Assembly: GCA_030602345.1 (NCBI GenBank)
Contig: JAUVZX010000007.1
Coordinates: forward strand, 1 to 37,219
Direction: 5' to 3'
Origin: Bacilli bacterium
GTDB lineage: Bacteria > Bacillota_I > Bacilli_A > RF39 > UBA660
Length of the DNA stretch: 37,219 bases
A model generated the notes under the pieces. The model was not told where the DNA came from and did no database searches. It was given only the letters and a program-made list of their open reading frames with translations. Of the stretch, positions 16,080 through 24,773 are shown piece after piece; position 1 is the first letter of the stretch; each line of letters starts with the position of its first letter. Made by a program: the position numbers and the translations under genes.

Positions 16080-18731
16080 TCACCTACTTTTCATTTTTTT
16101 GTATGCTTCCATAATTACTATTAAAGGAATTCCTACTAATAATAAGATAAACCATGAATAAAGTGAGATTGGTTTAATATACAATACTTTATTCATAAAT
16201 GGTGTATACATCGCAAATAATTGTAACACTATTTGAGCTAAAAATCCATAGATAAGAACCTTGTTATCAAGAAGTGGTATTTTAAATAAAGACTTTCTTT
16301 CAGAACGACAATTAAGAACGTGGAAGTTTTGTAATATAAATAACGTTAATAATAATGTGGCTCTAGATTCATATAAACTCATATTTAATCCATAGTATAC
16401 AACTATCCATATAATTAAAGACAGTACTGCTATTACTGCACCTGATAATATTGTTTGTTCTAACATTTGACCATTGAATATATTTTCTTTTGGTGATCTT
16501 GGTTTTCTTTCCATCGCCTCTTTTTCACCTTTTTCAAATGCTAATGCAATATCTTGAATACCATTTGTAACTAAGTTTAACCATAATATTTGAGTTGGTA
16601 ATAAAGGGATCGGAGAACCCATTAATACCGCTGCTGCAAATATTAATAATTCTGCTATAGCTGTTGAGATAAGTAAATAAGTAACTTTTCTAAAATTGTC
16701 ATAAGCATATCTTCCTTCTTCAATACCATCGACAATTGACAAAAAATTATCGTCAGAAATAATCATTGAACTAGTTTGAATAGCAATGTCTGTTCCAGAT
16801 CCCATCGCTACACCAATATTGGCATTTTTTAAAGCTGGGGCATCGTTTACTCCATCGCCAGTAACTGCTACAAACTCTCCTAAATCTTTTAAAGTTTGAA
16901 CAATTAATTGTTTTTGATAAGGAGATACTCTTGCAAATACAATTGTCTCTTTAACTGTCTCCATTAGTTGTCTTTTATCATCAGCAATTAATTCGATATC
17001 TTTTCCTTCTTTAACACTGTTCATGTCAGAAATTATACCCATTTCTTTACCAATGTGATATGCAGTATCCTTTTGATCTCCTGTAATCATAATGACTTTA
17101 ATACCGGCTTTTTTACACTTATTAATAGCTTTATTTATATTTGGTCTTAAAGGATCTAAAAATGCTATTAAACCAAAGAATATTAAATCATCTATTTTAT
17201 CAATATCAGCTTCTTTAACATAGTTACCTGCAATCGCAAGTACTCTATAACCTTTTTTAGTCATTGAATATACTTGTTCCATAATTAATTTTTGATCAAT
17301 AGCTACAACCTGATCTTTTATTTGCATATATTTTGTTTTTTCCAATAAAGTTTCTGGGGCACCTTTTATTCCAACGAAAGTTTTATTTGTATCTTTATAG
17401 AATGCTGCAGAATACCTCTTTTCAGATTCATATGGAAGCATTCCAAATATTTCGTATTTATTTAGGACATTTTCTTTAGTAACGTTGTTTTTATAAGCCA
17501 TAGCTAAAAAGGCTATATCAATCGAATCACCATAATATTTCCATTCATTATTTTTCTTTTCAAGACTTGCTTCATTTGCTAATATTCCTATTTTACATAA
17601 TAATTGGAAATTATTGATACTATTGATATCTTTTGCTGATTCATTAACATATTTGATATTACCATCACCATGATAACCAAGTTCTGTCATCTCATAAATA
17701 CTACCATCTGGTAATATAACTTGTTTAGCAGTCTGTTCATTTAAAGTTAATGTTCCTGTTTTATCACTTGCTATTACTGTACAACTTCCTAATGATTCAA
17801 CCGCATTTAATTTTCTAACAATAACATTTTTCTTAGCCATTCTAACTGTTGCAATTGATAAAACTACTGTTAGAGCAATTGGTAAGCTTTCTGGTATTGC
17901 AGAAACACTCACCGTAATTGCAAAAGGAAATATTTCTGTAAATGGCATTCCTCTTAATAATAAAATAATTGCCATGAATGAAACAACAGAAAATATAAAA
18001 ATGCTTATTTGTTTAATAAACTTTTCAACCCTTATTACCAAAGGTGGTTTTTCTTGTTTGGTATTTTGTAAATTATCGGCTATTTTACCAACTTCAGTTT
18101 GAATTGATATAGCAACTACCACTCCTGTAGCACGACCATTTAAAATAGTTGATCCTGCATATAACATATTATTGTATGAAATATTTATATTTTGAGGTTC
18201 ATCCGTGTTAGTTTTATTAACAGGTTTACTTTCTCCCGTTAAAAAAGATTCATCTGAACTTAAATTAAAGCTTTCTAAAATTCTGACATCTGCAGGGACT
18301 TTATTACCTGCTTCTAAATAAACGATATCTCCTACTACTATTTCTTCTGAGTCAATAATTAATATTTCATTATTTCTTTTTACTTTCACTTTTTCTTTAA
18401 TTATTTCTTGAAGAGAAAATGCTTTTCTCTCTGCATTCCACTCTTGATGAGCACCAAGCAAAGCATTTAAAATAATTGCCACAAAAATAAATGTAGCATC
18501 GACTATTTCATCGATAAAAATAGACGCCACTCCCGCGAACGAAAGTATAATCATTAACGGAGTAATAAACTGCATTAAAAACATATTAATAAATGTTTTA
18601 GGTTTTTGTTTTGGAAGAATATTCTTTCCTTCATTCTGTTTTTCTAAAACAACAGATTCTTCTAATCCATTAAGATTTGTATTTAAAACTTCTAATAGTT
18701 TTTCTTTTCCAATTAATTGTATTTCTTTCAT
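16080..18731 (-). CDS. P2-type cation-transporting ATPase (Ca2+-ATPase-like)
   Basis: An 883-residue P-type ATPase, full length. TGES (165-168) is the dephosphorylation loop, D323 in SDKTGTLT is the phosphorylated residue, and GDGVNDAPALK closes the P domain. The transmembrane ion site shows PESLP (280-284) in place of the common PEGLP, and NLVTNGIQDIALAFEKGE in helix 6. This pattern is of bacterial P2A-type pumps related to SERCA and LMCA1, so Ca2+ export is likeliest. Mn2+ or other cations are possible. It begins with AGGAGGCTTTTATG. mnmA follows three bases downstream. Confidence 0.87.
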   Translation of the reverse strand: MKEIQLIGKEKLLEVLNTNLNGLEESVVLEKQNEGKNILPKQKPKTFINMFLMQFITPLMIILSFAGVASIFIDEIVDATFIFVAIILNALLGAHQEWNAERKAFSLQEIIKEKVKVKRNNEILIIDSEEIVVGDIVYLEAGNKVPADVRILESFNLSSDESFLTGESKPVNKTNTDEPQNINISYNNMLYAGSTILNGRATGVVVAISIQTEVGKIADNLQNTKQEKPPLVIRVEKFIKQISIFIFSVVSFMAIILLLRGMPFTEIFPFAITVSVSAIPESLPIALTVVLSIATVRMAKKNVIVRKLNAVESLGSCTVIASDKTGTLTLNEQTAKQVILPDGSIYEMTELGYHGDGNIKYVNESAKDINSINNFQLLCKIGILANEASLEKKNNEWKYYGDSIDIAFLAMAYKNNVTKENVLNKYEIFGMLPYESEKRYSAAFYKDTNKTFVGIKGAPETLLEKTKYMQIKDQVVAIDQKLIMEQVYSMTKKGYRVLAIAGNYVKEADIDKIDDLIFFGLIAFLDPLRPNINKAINKCKKAGIKVIMITGDQKDTAYHIGKEMGIISDMNSVKEGKDIELIADDKRQLMETVKETIVFARVSPYQKQLIVQTLKDLGEFVAVTGDGVNDAPALKNANIGVAMGSGTDIAIQTSSMIISDDNFLSIVDGIEEGRYAYDNFRKVTYLLISTAIAELLIFAAAVLMGSPIPLLPTQILWLNLVTNGIQDIALAFEKGEKEAMERKPRSPKENIFNGQMLEQTILSGAVIAVLSLIIWIVVYYGLNMSLYESRATLLLTLFILQNFHVLNCRSERKSLFKIPLLDNKVLIYGFLAQIVLQLFAMYTPFMNKVLYIKPISLYSWFILLLVGIPLIVIMEAYKKMKSR

Positions 18732-18783
18732 AAAAGCCTCCTATTATATTATAACATAAAGTGTAGTTTTTCATTTTAATCTG

Positions 18784-18792
18784 TGGTATAAT
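18784..18792 (+). promoter_or_regulatory. Extended -10 promoter of the small membrane protein gene
   Basis: TGGTATAAT with TATAAT at 18787-18792, 20 bases before an ATG that also has TGGAGG as its ribosome site. Promoter, ribosome site and reading frame together argue that the short gene is real. Confidence 0.65.
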
Positions 18793-18812
18793 TTATTTTG
18801 TGGAGGTAAAGT

Positions 18813-18923
18813 ATGAGTAAAATCAAGCCTAAGAAAAGAAAAATAAACTATATGGCTATATTTGCATTAATAATCATGTTAATTGCTACTATTTTGCCAA
18901 TAATTGCTGTTGTAATGAATTAA
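18813..18923 (+). CDS. 36-residue single-pass membrane protein
   Basis: A very short gene: a basic head MSKIKPKKRK followed by one hydrophobic helix (about 14-35) and an asparagine at the end. A TGGTATAAT promoter, TGGAGG seven bases upstream of the ATG, and a clean terminator right after the stop all support it. It resembles in form the tiny basic/one-helix proteins of Bacillota such as the DUF4044 or Prli42 groups, but sequence of this length cannot settle the family. Function is unknown. It lies opposite to the genes around it. Confidence 0.65.
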   Translation: MSKIKPKKRKINYMAIFALIIMLIATILPIIAVVMN

Positions 18924-18947
18924 AAAAAGAGTTAAAACTCTTTTTTT
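18922..18947. terminator. Bidirectional terminator between the small gene and xseB
   Basis: AGAGT-TAAA-ACTCT (18928-18932 with 18937-18941), flanked by A7 and T7. It serves the 36-codon gene on + and the nusB-xseA-xseB unit on -. Confidence 0.85.
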
Positions 18948-19161
18948 AGTTATTAGGAACAAAATCTTCTAATTTTCCATCAACTAATATTTTATTAATT
19001 TGTTCCTCGGCATTTGCTAGATACTCATTACATTCTTTAGCAATAGCCATTGCTTTAGTATATTTAGAAATGGCAGAATCTAAGTCTAGATCTCCTTTTT
19101 CTAAATCTTTAACTAAATCTTCTAATTCTGTTAATTTTTCTTCTAAATTAAATTTTTTCAT
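18946..19161 (-). CDS. xseB: Exodeoxyribonuclease VII small subunit
   Basis: A 71-residue helical protein with the family start FNLEEKLTELEDLVKDLEKG and a second helix with SAISKYTKAMAIAKECNEYL. It binds several-fold to XseA to form the nuclease that degrades single-stranded DNA. Its start codon lies 14 bases inside xseA and follows GGAGGAAATAA, so translation is coupled. It is the last gene of nusB-xseA-xseB. Confidence 0.93.
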   Translation of the reverse strand: MKKFNLEEKLTELEDLVKDLEKGDLDLDSAISKYTKAMAIAKECNEYLANAEEQINKILVDGKLEDFVPNN

Positions 19162-20350
19162 TTATTTCCTCCAATAAAGTAACTAATGATCCATCAGTAA
19201 AAGTCACTTCTATTTTATCTTTCAATTTAAGATTTTTAATACTTGTTATAACCTTGTTATCTTTTTTAGTAATTGTATATCCCCTTTTTAAAGTATTCAT
19301 GGGATTTAATAAGTTTATTTTATCAATCAAGTTATTAAACTTGATTGTTTTATTATTAAGATAATTACTAATATTGATATTAGCTCTTTCTTGCATGAAA
19401 TCTAATTGTAATTGTTTATTTTGATATATTGCTAAAGGATTTTTTAAAATATAACTATCCTTTATTTTTTGATATCTTAATTTTAAGTTTTTATACTTAT
19501 TATTAATAGTATTATTTAATGAATTTTTATACATATTAATTCTATTATAAATATCAACACTATTAGGAACAGCAAGTTCTGCTGCTGCTGTTGGAGTTGG
19601 TGCTCTTAAGTCTGCTACAAAATCGCTAATTGTAAAGTCTATTTCGTGGCCTACAGCACTTATAATAGGAATATTTGATTCATATATCGCTCTTGCTACT
19701 ATTTCTTCATTAAAAGCCCATAAATCTTCAATAGAACCACCACCTCGACCTAATATAATTACATCTAAGTCATAAGTATTAGCTAATTTAATGTTTTTAA
19801 CAATATCTTCTTTAGCAGCTTCTCCTTGAACTAAACTTGGAAATAAAATAGTCTCTGCTTTTTTATACCTTCTATTTAAAGTAGTTAGTATGTCTCTAAC
19901 GGCTGCTCCTGTGGGAGCAGTTATAATACCTACTTTTAAAGGAACAAAAGGAATTGGTTTTTTTAAAGATTTATCGAATAAACCTTCTTGCTCTAATTTT
20001 AATTTTAATTTTTCATACTTATCAAATAATAACCCAACACCATCTAATAATATTTCATCAACATATATTTGATATCCTCCAGAAGATTCATAAATAGATA
20101 CTCTTCCTACTATTAATACATTTTGTCCATCTTCCATTTTGAAAGAAACATTATTAATTTGATTTCTAAACATAACGGCATTTATTCTTGAATTTTCATC
20201 TTTCAAAGTAAAATATGCATGACCATTAGTATGCATCTTTAAATTAGATATTTCTCCTTTTATAAAAACACTCACTAAATTTTCATCAGTATCAAACTTA
20301 TATTTAATATATTTATTAAGTGCTGTTACTGTTAAATATTTATCATTCAT
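19148..20350 (-). CDS. xseA: Exodeoxyribonuclease VII large subunit
   Basis: A 400-residue protein. The N-terminal OB fold (about 1-100) carries FIKGEISNLKMHTNGHAYFTLKD without interruption. The catalytic region has GIITAPTGAAVRDI, ILGRGGGSIEDLWAFNEE and SAVGHEIDFTISDFVADLRA, all family hallmarks, followed by coiled helices that hold XseB. It sits eight bases after nusB. Confidence 0.95.
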   Translation of the reverse strand: MNDKYLTVTALNKYIKYKFDTDENLVSVFIKGEISNLKMHTNGHAYFTLKDENSRINAVMFRNQINNVSFKMEDGQNVLIVGRVSIYESSGGYQIYVDEILLDGVGLLFDKYEKLKLKLEQEGLFDKSLKKPIPFVPLKVGIITAPTGAAVRDILTTLNRRYKKAETILFPSLVQGEAAKEDIVKNIKLANTYDLDVIILGRGGGSIEDLWAFNEEIVARAIYESNIPIISAVGHEIDFTISDFVADLRAPTPTAAAELAVPNSVDIYNRINMYKNSLNNTINNKYKNLKLRYQKIKDSYILKNPLAIYQNKQLQLDFMQERANINISNYLNNKTIKFNNLIDKINLLNPMNTLKRGYTITKKDNKVITSIKNLKLKDKIEVTFTDGSLVTLLEEINEKI

Positions 20351-20358
20351 AGCAACCT

Positions 20359-20751
20359 CTATTTTTCATTGTATATTTTATCTAAAGCCGCATTAATCAT
20401 TTTTCTAACTTCGTCATCACTATAATTTTTAGCAAGTTCTACCGCTTCATTAATTGCTACTATATCAGGAGTATCTGTATATAATAATTCATATACACCC
20501 ATGCGAATAATCGCTTGATCAGTATTACCCAAACGATCAATCGTCCAATTAGTTAAAGCTTTATTAGCTATTTCATCTAATTCATTTTGGTGTGTAATAA
20601 CACCATATACTATATCTTTAACAAATTCGTTTTCAATTTCTACTACTTCTTTTATTATTTGTTCAATTTCATAAGAAATCTTATTTTTTTGATAAACGTT
20701 TACTTGATACAAAATGGTCATAATTAATTTTCTTAATTCACTTCTATTCAT
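20359..20751 (-). CDS. nusB: Transcription antitermination factor NusB
   Basis: A 130-residue all-helical protein of usual length. It has MNRSELRKLIMTILYQVN at the start and the family C-terminal block AIIRMGVYELLYTDTPDIVAINEAVELAKNYSDD. NusB with NusE binds boxA of rRNA transcripts. It heads the nusB-xseA-xseB unit, with its own promoter right after the mutS terminator. Confidence 0.95.
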   Translation of the reverse strand: MNRSELRKLIMTILYQVNVYQKNKISYEIEQIIKEVVEIENEFVKDIVYGVITHQNELDEIANKALTNWTIDRLGNTDQAIIRMGVYELLYTDTPDIVAINEAVELAKNYSDDEVRKMINAALDKIYNEK

Positions 20752-20755
20752 CTAA

Positions 20756-20778
20756 ATCACCTACTTAATTTTAACATA
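20756..20778 (-). promoter_or_regulatory. Promoter and ribosome site of nusB, shared word-for-word with mutS
   Basis: On the minus strand TATGTTAAAAT (20778-20768) is an extended -10 and TAGGTGAT is the ribosome site. The 21 bases 20756-20776 are identical to 23350-23370 before mutS, covering both -10 and ribosome site. Confidence 0.6.
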
Positions 20779-20793
20779 AAAGACTATAAAATA

Positions 20794-20820
20794 AAAGAAA
20801 GTATCTTAAATACTTTCTTT
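20794..20820 (-). terminator. Terminator of mutS
   Basis: A ten-pair stem AAAGAAAGTA with TACTTTCTTT (20794-20803 with 20811-20820) and a seven-base loop, followed on the minus strand by TTTTATTTTATAG. It lies four bases after the mutS stop. Confidence 0.8.
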
Positions 20821-20823
20821 TTG

Positions 20824-23346
20824 TTATTCCTTAGCTTTATTATGCAATTTATATAAAACATCAATTGCTTCTAAAGGAGTCATCTGAAGAACATTTAATT
20901 TTTTAAGTTCTTCTTTTAAATCGTCTTTTTCTTCAAAAACTAAGTGCTCTTGTACTTTAACACTTCTTACTTTTTCTTTAGTTTCATAGACTTCTAAAAC
21001 ATCATTAGCTCTTGCAATAATTTTTTTAGGTAATTTAGCTAAAGAAGCGACATAAATACCATAACTCTTATCAACACTACCCTCTTTTACTTTATGAATA
21101 AAAGTTAATTCTTTATTTTCTTCAATGGCACTAACATGCATATTTTTTAAAGATGGCAATGATTCTTCTAAATCGACTAATTCATGATAATGAGTAGAAA
21201 ACATTGTTTTACACTTAATATCAGTTGCTATATATTCTAAAATAGCTTGCGCAATGGCAATACCATCAAAAGTTGCAGTACCTCTTCCTAATTCATCAAA
21301 TAAAATTAATGAATTAGAAGTTGCATTGACTATAGCATTCTTAGCTTCAATCATTTCAACCATAAAAGTTGATTCACCACTGACTAAATCATCACTAGCT
21401 CCTATTCTTGTATATATTGCATCAAAAATAGGTAATTTAGCCTCTTTAGCAGGAATAAACGATCCCATTTGATGCATAATCGTAATTAATGCCATTTGCC
21501 TTAAATAAGTACTTTTACCGGCCATATTAGGACCAGTTATTAATAAAATATTAGTTTCTTTATCAAAAATAATATCATTGGGAATAAATGCATGATCATT
21601 AGCAAGTTCAATAACCGGATGTCTTCCATCTTTTATATATACCTCATTACTCTCATTAATAGTAGGTCTTATATACTTATTATCAGAAGCCACGATTGCT
21701 AAAGAACTTAAAGCATCAATTAACGCAATAATATTAGCATTATCTTGAATAATAGGAATATATTGTTTTGCTATTTCTTTTATCTCACTAAATAATTCTT
21801 GTTCTAAAGAAATAATTTTGTCTTCAGCATTTAATATTAGTGATTCTTTTTCTTTTAAGATTGGACTAATATATCTCTCACAATTACTTAATGTTTGTCT
21901 TCTTTCATAACCGTATTCTTCCTTTACTAAATCAACATTCCCTTTTGAAACTTCAATGTAATAGCCGAAGACACGGTTATACCCTACTTTTAAGTTCTTG
22001 ATACCTGTTTTTTCTTTTTCTTCAGATTCAAATTTAGCAATAAATTTTTTAGCATCAAACTTTAATAATTTTAATTCATCTAATTCTTGATTATAACCTT
22101 TTTTTATAACGTTTCCATCTTTAATGTTAACAGGAGCATCTTCCTCAATTGAAACATCTAAAAGTTCATATAAAGCAGAAGCATCTTTTAATTTTTGATT
22201 AAAGTTTATTTTTTCTAATATTTCATTTATATAAGGAAAATTTCTAATTGAACTCTTAAGTAAATTAATCTCTTTAGGGTTAATTGTTCCAAATGAAATT
22301 TTACCAATTAATCTTTCTAAATCAGCGATTGTTTTTAACATTTCAATTAAATTATGATGTTCTAAAAAATTAGTCATTAATGATTCGATTACATCTTGTC
22401 TTTGCATAATAATATCTTTATCCAACAAAGGATTTTCAATCATATTTCTTAATTTTCTAGCACCTAAAGATGTATTAGTTTTATTTAAGATTCCAAATAA
22501 AGAATATTTTTTATTTTGCAATCTAATTGTTTCTCTTAATTCTAAATTTTTCTTAGTATGAACATCTAAATATAAGTAGTTATTCTTGTTTACTAAATTA
22601 ACTTTTTGTAAATGAAATAGTTCTCTTTTTTGAGTGTTAATTAAATAAGAGAATAAATAATCTAACGTTTCTATAATTCTTTCATCTTTGATATTTTCAT
22701 AAACATATTCATATTTTTTTAAATAATCTTGATATTTGTACTTAGTAACCATGATTTGATGTTTATTTCTTAAATTATTAATTAAATTAAAATTATCAAT
22801 ATTTTGATATACAACTTCTTTAACATCATTACTTAAGATTTCATTTAATATTTCATATTCATCATTCATAACCATTTTAGCGTTTATTTGTCCTGTTGAA
22901 ACATCACAGAAAACTAAACATGCCATATGATCAATTATGTTAATTGCAACTAAATAATTATTAGAAGTCATATTTAATGAATCAATGGAAGTACCTTTGC
23001 TAATAACTCTTATAATATCTCTTTTAACAATACCTTTAACATTTTTAGCATCTTCTAACTGTTCACATATACCTACTTTATAGCCTTCTTCAATCAACTT
23101 ATTAATATAATTTTCTGCCGAATGATGTGGAACTCCACACATAGGTATTTTAGTATCTAGACCTGCATTTTTTCCAGTTAAAACTAAATCTAATACTGAT
23201 GATGCAATTTTAGCATCTTCAAAAAACATCTCATAGAAATCACCAAGTCTAAAAAAGATAATTACATCTTCATAATCTTTCTTAATTTCTAGATACTGTT
23301 TCATCATAGGTGTAACTTTATCTAAATCAACACTTGTTCTTTCCAT
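20824..23346 (-). CDS. mutS: DNA mismatch repair protein MutS
   Basis: An 840-residue MutS1. The mismatch-reading motif F37-Y38-E39 lies in GDFYEMFFEDA. Walker A GPNMAGKST is at 605-613, followed by DELGRGTATFDGIAIAQAI and FSTHYHELVDLE. The C-terminus ends in a short helical tail. It binds mismatches and small loops after replication. mutL, its usual neighbour, is not in this window; mutS forms a single-gene unit between two terminators. Confidence 0.97.
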   Translation of the reverse strand: MERTSVDLDKVTPMMKQYLEIKKDYEDVIIFFRLGDFYEMFFEDAKIASSVLDLVLTGKNAGLDTKIPMCGVPHHSAENYINKLIEEGYKVGICEQLEDAKNVKGIVKRDIIRVISKGTSIDSLNMTSNNYLVAINIIDHMACLVFCDVSTGQINAKMVMNDEYEILNEILSNDVKEVVYQNIDNFNLINNLRNKHQIMVTKYKYQDYLKKYEYVYENIKDERIIETLDYLFSYLINTQKRELFHLQKVNLVNKNNYLYLDVHTKKNLELRETIRLQNKKYSLFGILNKTNTSLGARKLRNMIENPLLDKDIIMQRQDVIESLMTNFLEHHNLIEMLKTIADLERLIGKISFGTINPKEINLLKSSIRNFPYINEILEKINFNQKLKDASALYELLDVSIEEDAPVNIKDGNVIKKGYNQELDELKLLKFDAKKFIAKFESEEKEKTGIKNLKVGYNRVFGYYIEVSKGNVDLVKEEYGYERRQTLSNCERYISPILKEKESLILNAEDKIISLEQELFSEIKEIAKQYIPIIQDNANIIALIDALSSLAIVASDNKYIRPTINESNEVYIKDGRHPVIELANDHAFIPNDIIFDKETNILLITGPNMAGKSTYLRQMALITIMHQMGSFIPAKEAKLPIFDAIYTRIGASDDLVSGESTFMVEMIEAKNAIVNATSNSLILFDELGRGTATFDGIAIAQAILEYIATDIKCKTMFSTHYHELVDLEESLPSLKNMHVSAIEENKELTFIHKVKEGSVDKSYGIYVASLAKLPKKIIARANDVLEVYETKEKVRSVKVQEHLVFEEKDDLKEELKKLNVLQMTPLEAIDVLYKLHNKAKE

Positions 23347-23349
23347 AAT

Positions 23350-23370
23350 ATCACCTACTTAATTTTAACA
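23350..23370 (-). promoter_or_regulatory. Promoter and ribosome site of mutS
   Basis: TGTTAAAAT (23370-23362) as -10 and TAGGTGAT as ribosome site, the same 21 bases as before nusB. The 5' side abuts the terminator of the pilin unit. Confidence 0.6.
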
Positions 23371-23404
23371 AAAAAAAAGTTATAAGTCTATAAGACTATA
23401 ACTT
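23371..23404 (-). terminator. Terminator of the prepilin genes
   Basis: On the minus strand AAGTTATAGTCT-TAT-AGACTTATAACTT, a long stem with one bulged T, runs into eight T. It starts at the stop codon of the second prepilin. Confidence 0.8.
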
Positions 23405-24174
23405 TAAACTGCTGGTAAAATAGTTACTTTTCTTGTTTTAACATCAACAATAGTTCCGCCTGTTCTCAAAGTATACGTAATTGTATATGTTTCTCCGGCG
23501 ACATCACCAACCGAACCAGAAATAGTAACATCTGATGAAGTGTCAGTGATTGTTCCATTTGCTTCTAAAACATAATAACCAAATTCAGTATACGTACCAC
23601 CCTCATACATAAACATATCGATTGGTCCTTTTACCAATAATGCTCTTGAAGTAGAAGAACTAGAATCAAATACTACATTTGAAATAGATGTATTACGACT
23701 ATTATATTGATAAACAATACTTAATCCATAATCAGAAGGAAAATCTTTATGAAAAATAGGAACTCTAACAACAAATATAGAATCATTTTTATTATTTGTT
23801 ACAGGAAATACCGTTTCATTATAAACTTCAATGTCTCTAAAACCGCTTCCTGGCACTAACTTAGTTGTATAAGTGCCATATTTTACTTGATTATTAGCTT
23901 TATCAATAATCAGTTCTTTACTACTATTATCATCAAAGAAAATTCTTACACAGTTAGCACCACATTTTACAATAACCGATACTTTTCGATTGTTAAAATC
24001 AAAATTAATTTTGCTACTTAATAAAGCTTGTTTAGTTAATAATTGACCTTTTACTCCAGTATCAACGTAAACATCTCTAAGGACTATTAACATCTGGAAA
24101 AGCAAAGCTGATACTAACATAGTAAGGGCAAAAGAAACGATTAATTCAACTACTGTAAAACCATTTTTTTTCAT
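23404..24174 (-). CDS. Type IV prepilin-like protein (minor pilin)
   Basis: A 256-residue protein with a class III signal: MKKNG then FTVVELIVSFALTMLVSALL, with glycine at -1 and glutamate at +5, the site cut and methylated by prepilin peptidase. The remaining part is a beta-rich globular head. The C-terminal 60 residues (GTITDTSSDVTISGSVGDVA and on) look like an immunoglobulin-like end domain. It is too large for the major pilin, so it is probably a minor pilin of a ComG-like pseudopilus. It overlaps the preceding pilin gene by one base (TAATG). Confidence 0.8.
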   Translation of the reverse strand: MKKNGFTVVELIVSFALTMLVSALLFQMLIVLRDVYVDTGVKGQLLTKQALLSSKINFDFNNRKVSVIVKCGANCVRIFFDDNSSKELIIDKANNQVKYGTYTTKLVPGSGFRDIEVYNETVFPVTNNKNDSIFVVRVPIFHKDFPSDYGLSIVYQYNSRNTSISNVVFDSSSSTSRALLVKGPIDMFMYEGGTYTEFGYYVLEANGTITDTSSDVTISGSVGDVAGETYTITYTLRTGGTIVDVKTRKVTILPAV

Positions 24175-24683
24175 TACATTCCCTCACTTATCTTGATACT
24201 AGAAAAAGTACCATTTTCAAATTCAAGAATTAAACGATAAACGCCGGCGTCATTATCATATTTGATATATTTAGCAAACTCTTTTAACTCTTCACTTAGA
24301 TCTCTAATATTTCTAAATTCAGAAATAAATAAAGTAGGATTTTCTTGAATCATAATAACTGTTTTGACTCCTAAAGTTTCTTTTAATTTATTACAAAAAA
24401 CAGTGTTTGTAAGACCTGTGTTATTACAAGAAGATAAATCAACATATCGATCTCCACTTAATAAAAAATCATCTCTAACTATTTCAAAACCATTATCCAG
24501 TAAATATCTTCTCATATTAGCTGCAGCATATAAACCATCTGAATGATTATACTTTAAAGAATTAGCGTAACTAGACTCTAATTTTTGAAATTGAATAAAA
24601 ACAAACAGTAAAACAGACAAGGTAAATACTGAAACAACAAGTGTTTCTACTAGCATAAAACCTTTACTTGATAAATATTTCAT
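24174..24683 (-). CDS. Type IV prepilin-like protein (minor pilin)
   Basis: A 169-residue protein starting MKYLSSKG then FMLVETLVVSVFTLSVLLF, a class III prepilin signal with the +5 glutamate. The head has two cysteines, in LSSCNNTGLTN and TVFCNKL, about 14 residues apart, that could form a disulfide outside the cell. It resembles ComGF/ComGG-type minor pilins in size. It heads the two-pilin unit and is divergent from pilB, whose promoter region it shares. Confidence 0.78.
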   Translation of the reverse strand: MKYLSSKGFMLVETLVVSVFTLSVLLFVFIQFQKLESSYANSLKYNHSDGLYAAANMRRYLLDNGFEIVRDDFLLSGDRYVDLSSCNNTGLTNTVFCNKLKETLGVKTVIMIQENPTLFISEFRNIRDLSEELKEFAKYIKYDNDAGVYRLILEFENGTFSSIKISEGM

Positions 24684-24773
24684 TTTTCACTTCCTTATTG
24701 TATTATTGTCAAATTTATTATATAATATTTTTAGACTAAATACTAGTATTATGATAACAAGGGGGGTTAATCA
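24684..24773. promoter_or_regulatory. Divergent promoter region of the prepilin and pilB genes
   Basis: Ninety bases between two divergent starts. On + TATGATAAC lies 24 bases before pilB and is followed by AAGGGGGG. On - a TATAAT-type box lies in TATTATATAATAAATTTGACAA, and AAGGAAG precedes the prepilin ATG. The AT palindrome around 24720 can be read both ways, so the two units may be expressed together. Confidence 0.45.

Noticed and set aside
19890-20072. Short open frames opposite to xseA, mutS, pilB, pilC and trmK
   Set aside because: They have no ribosome sites, mirror the codon pattern of well-known genes on the other strand, and show no protein family features.
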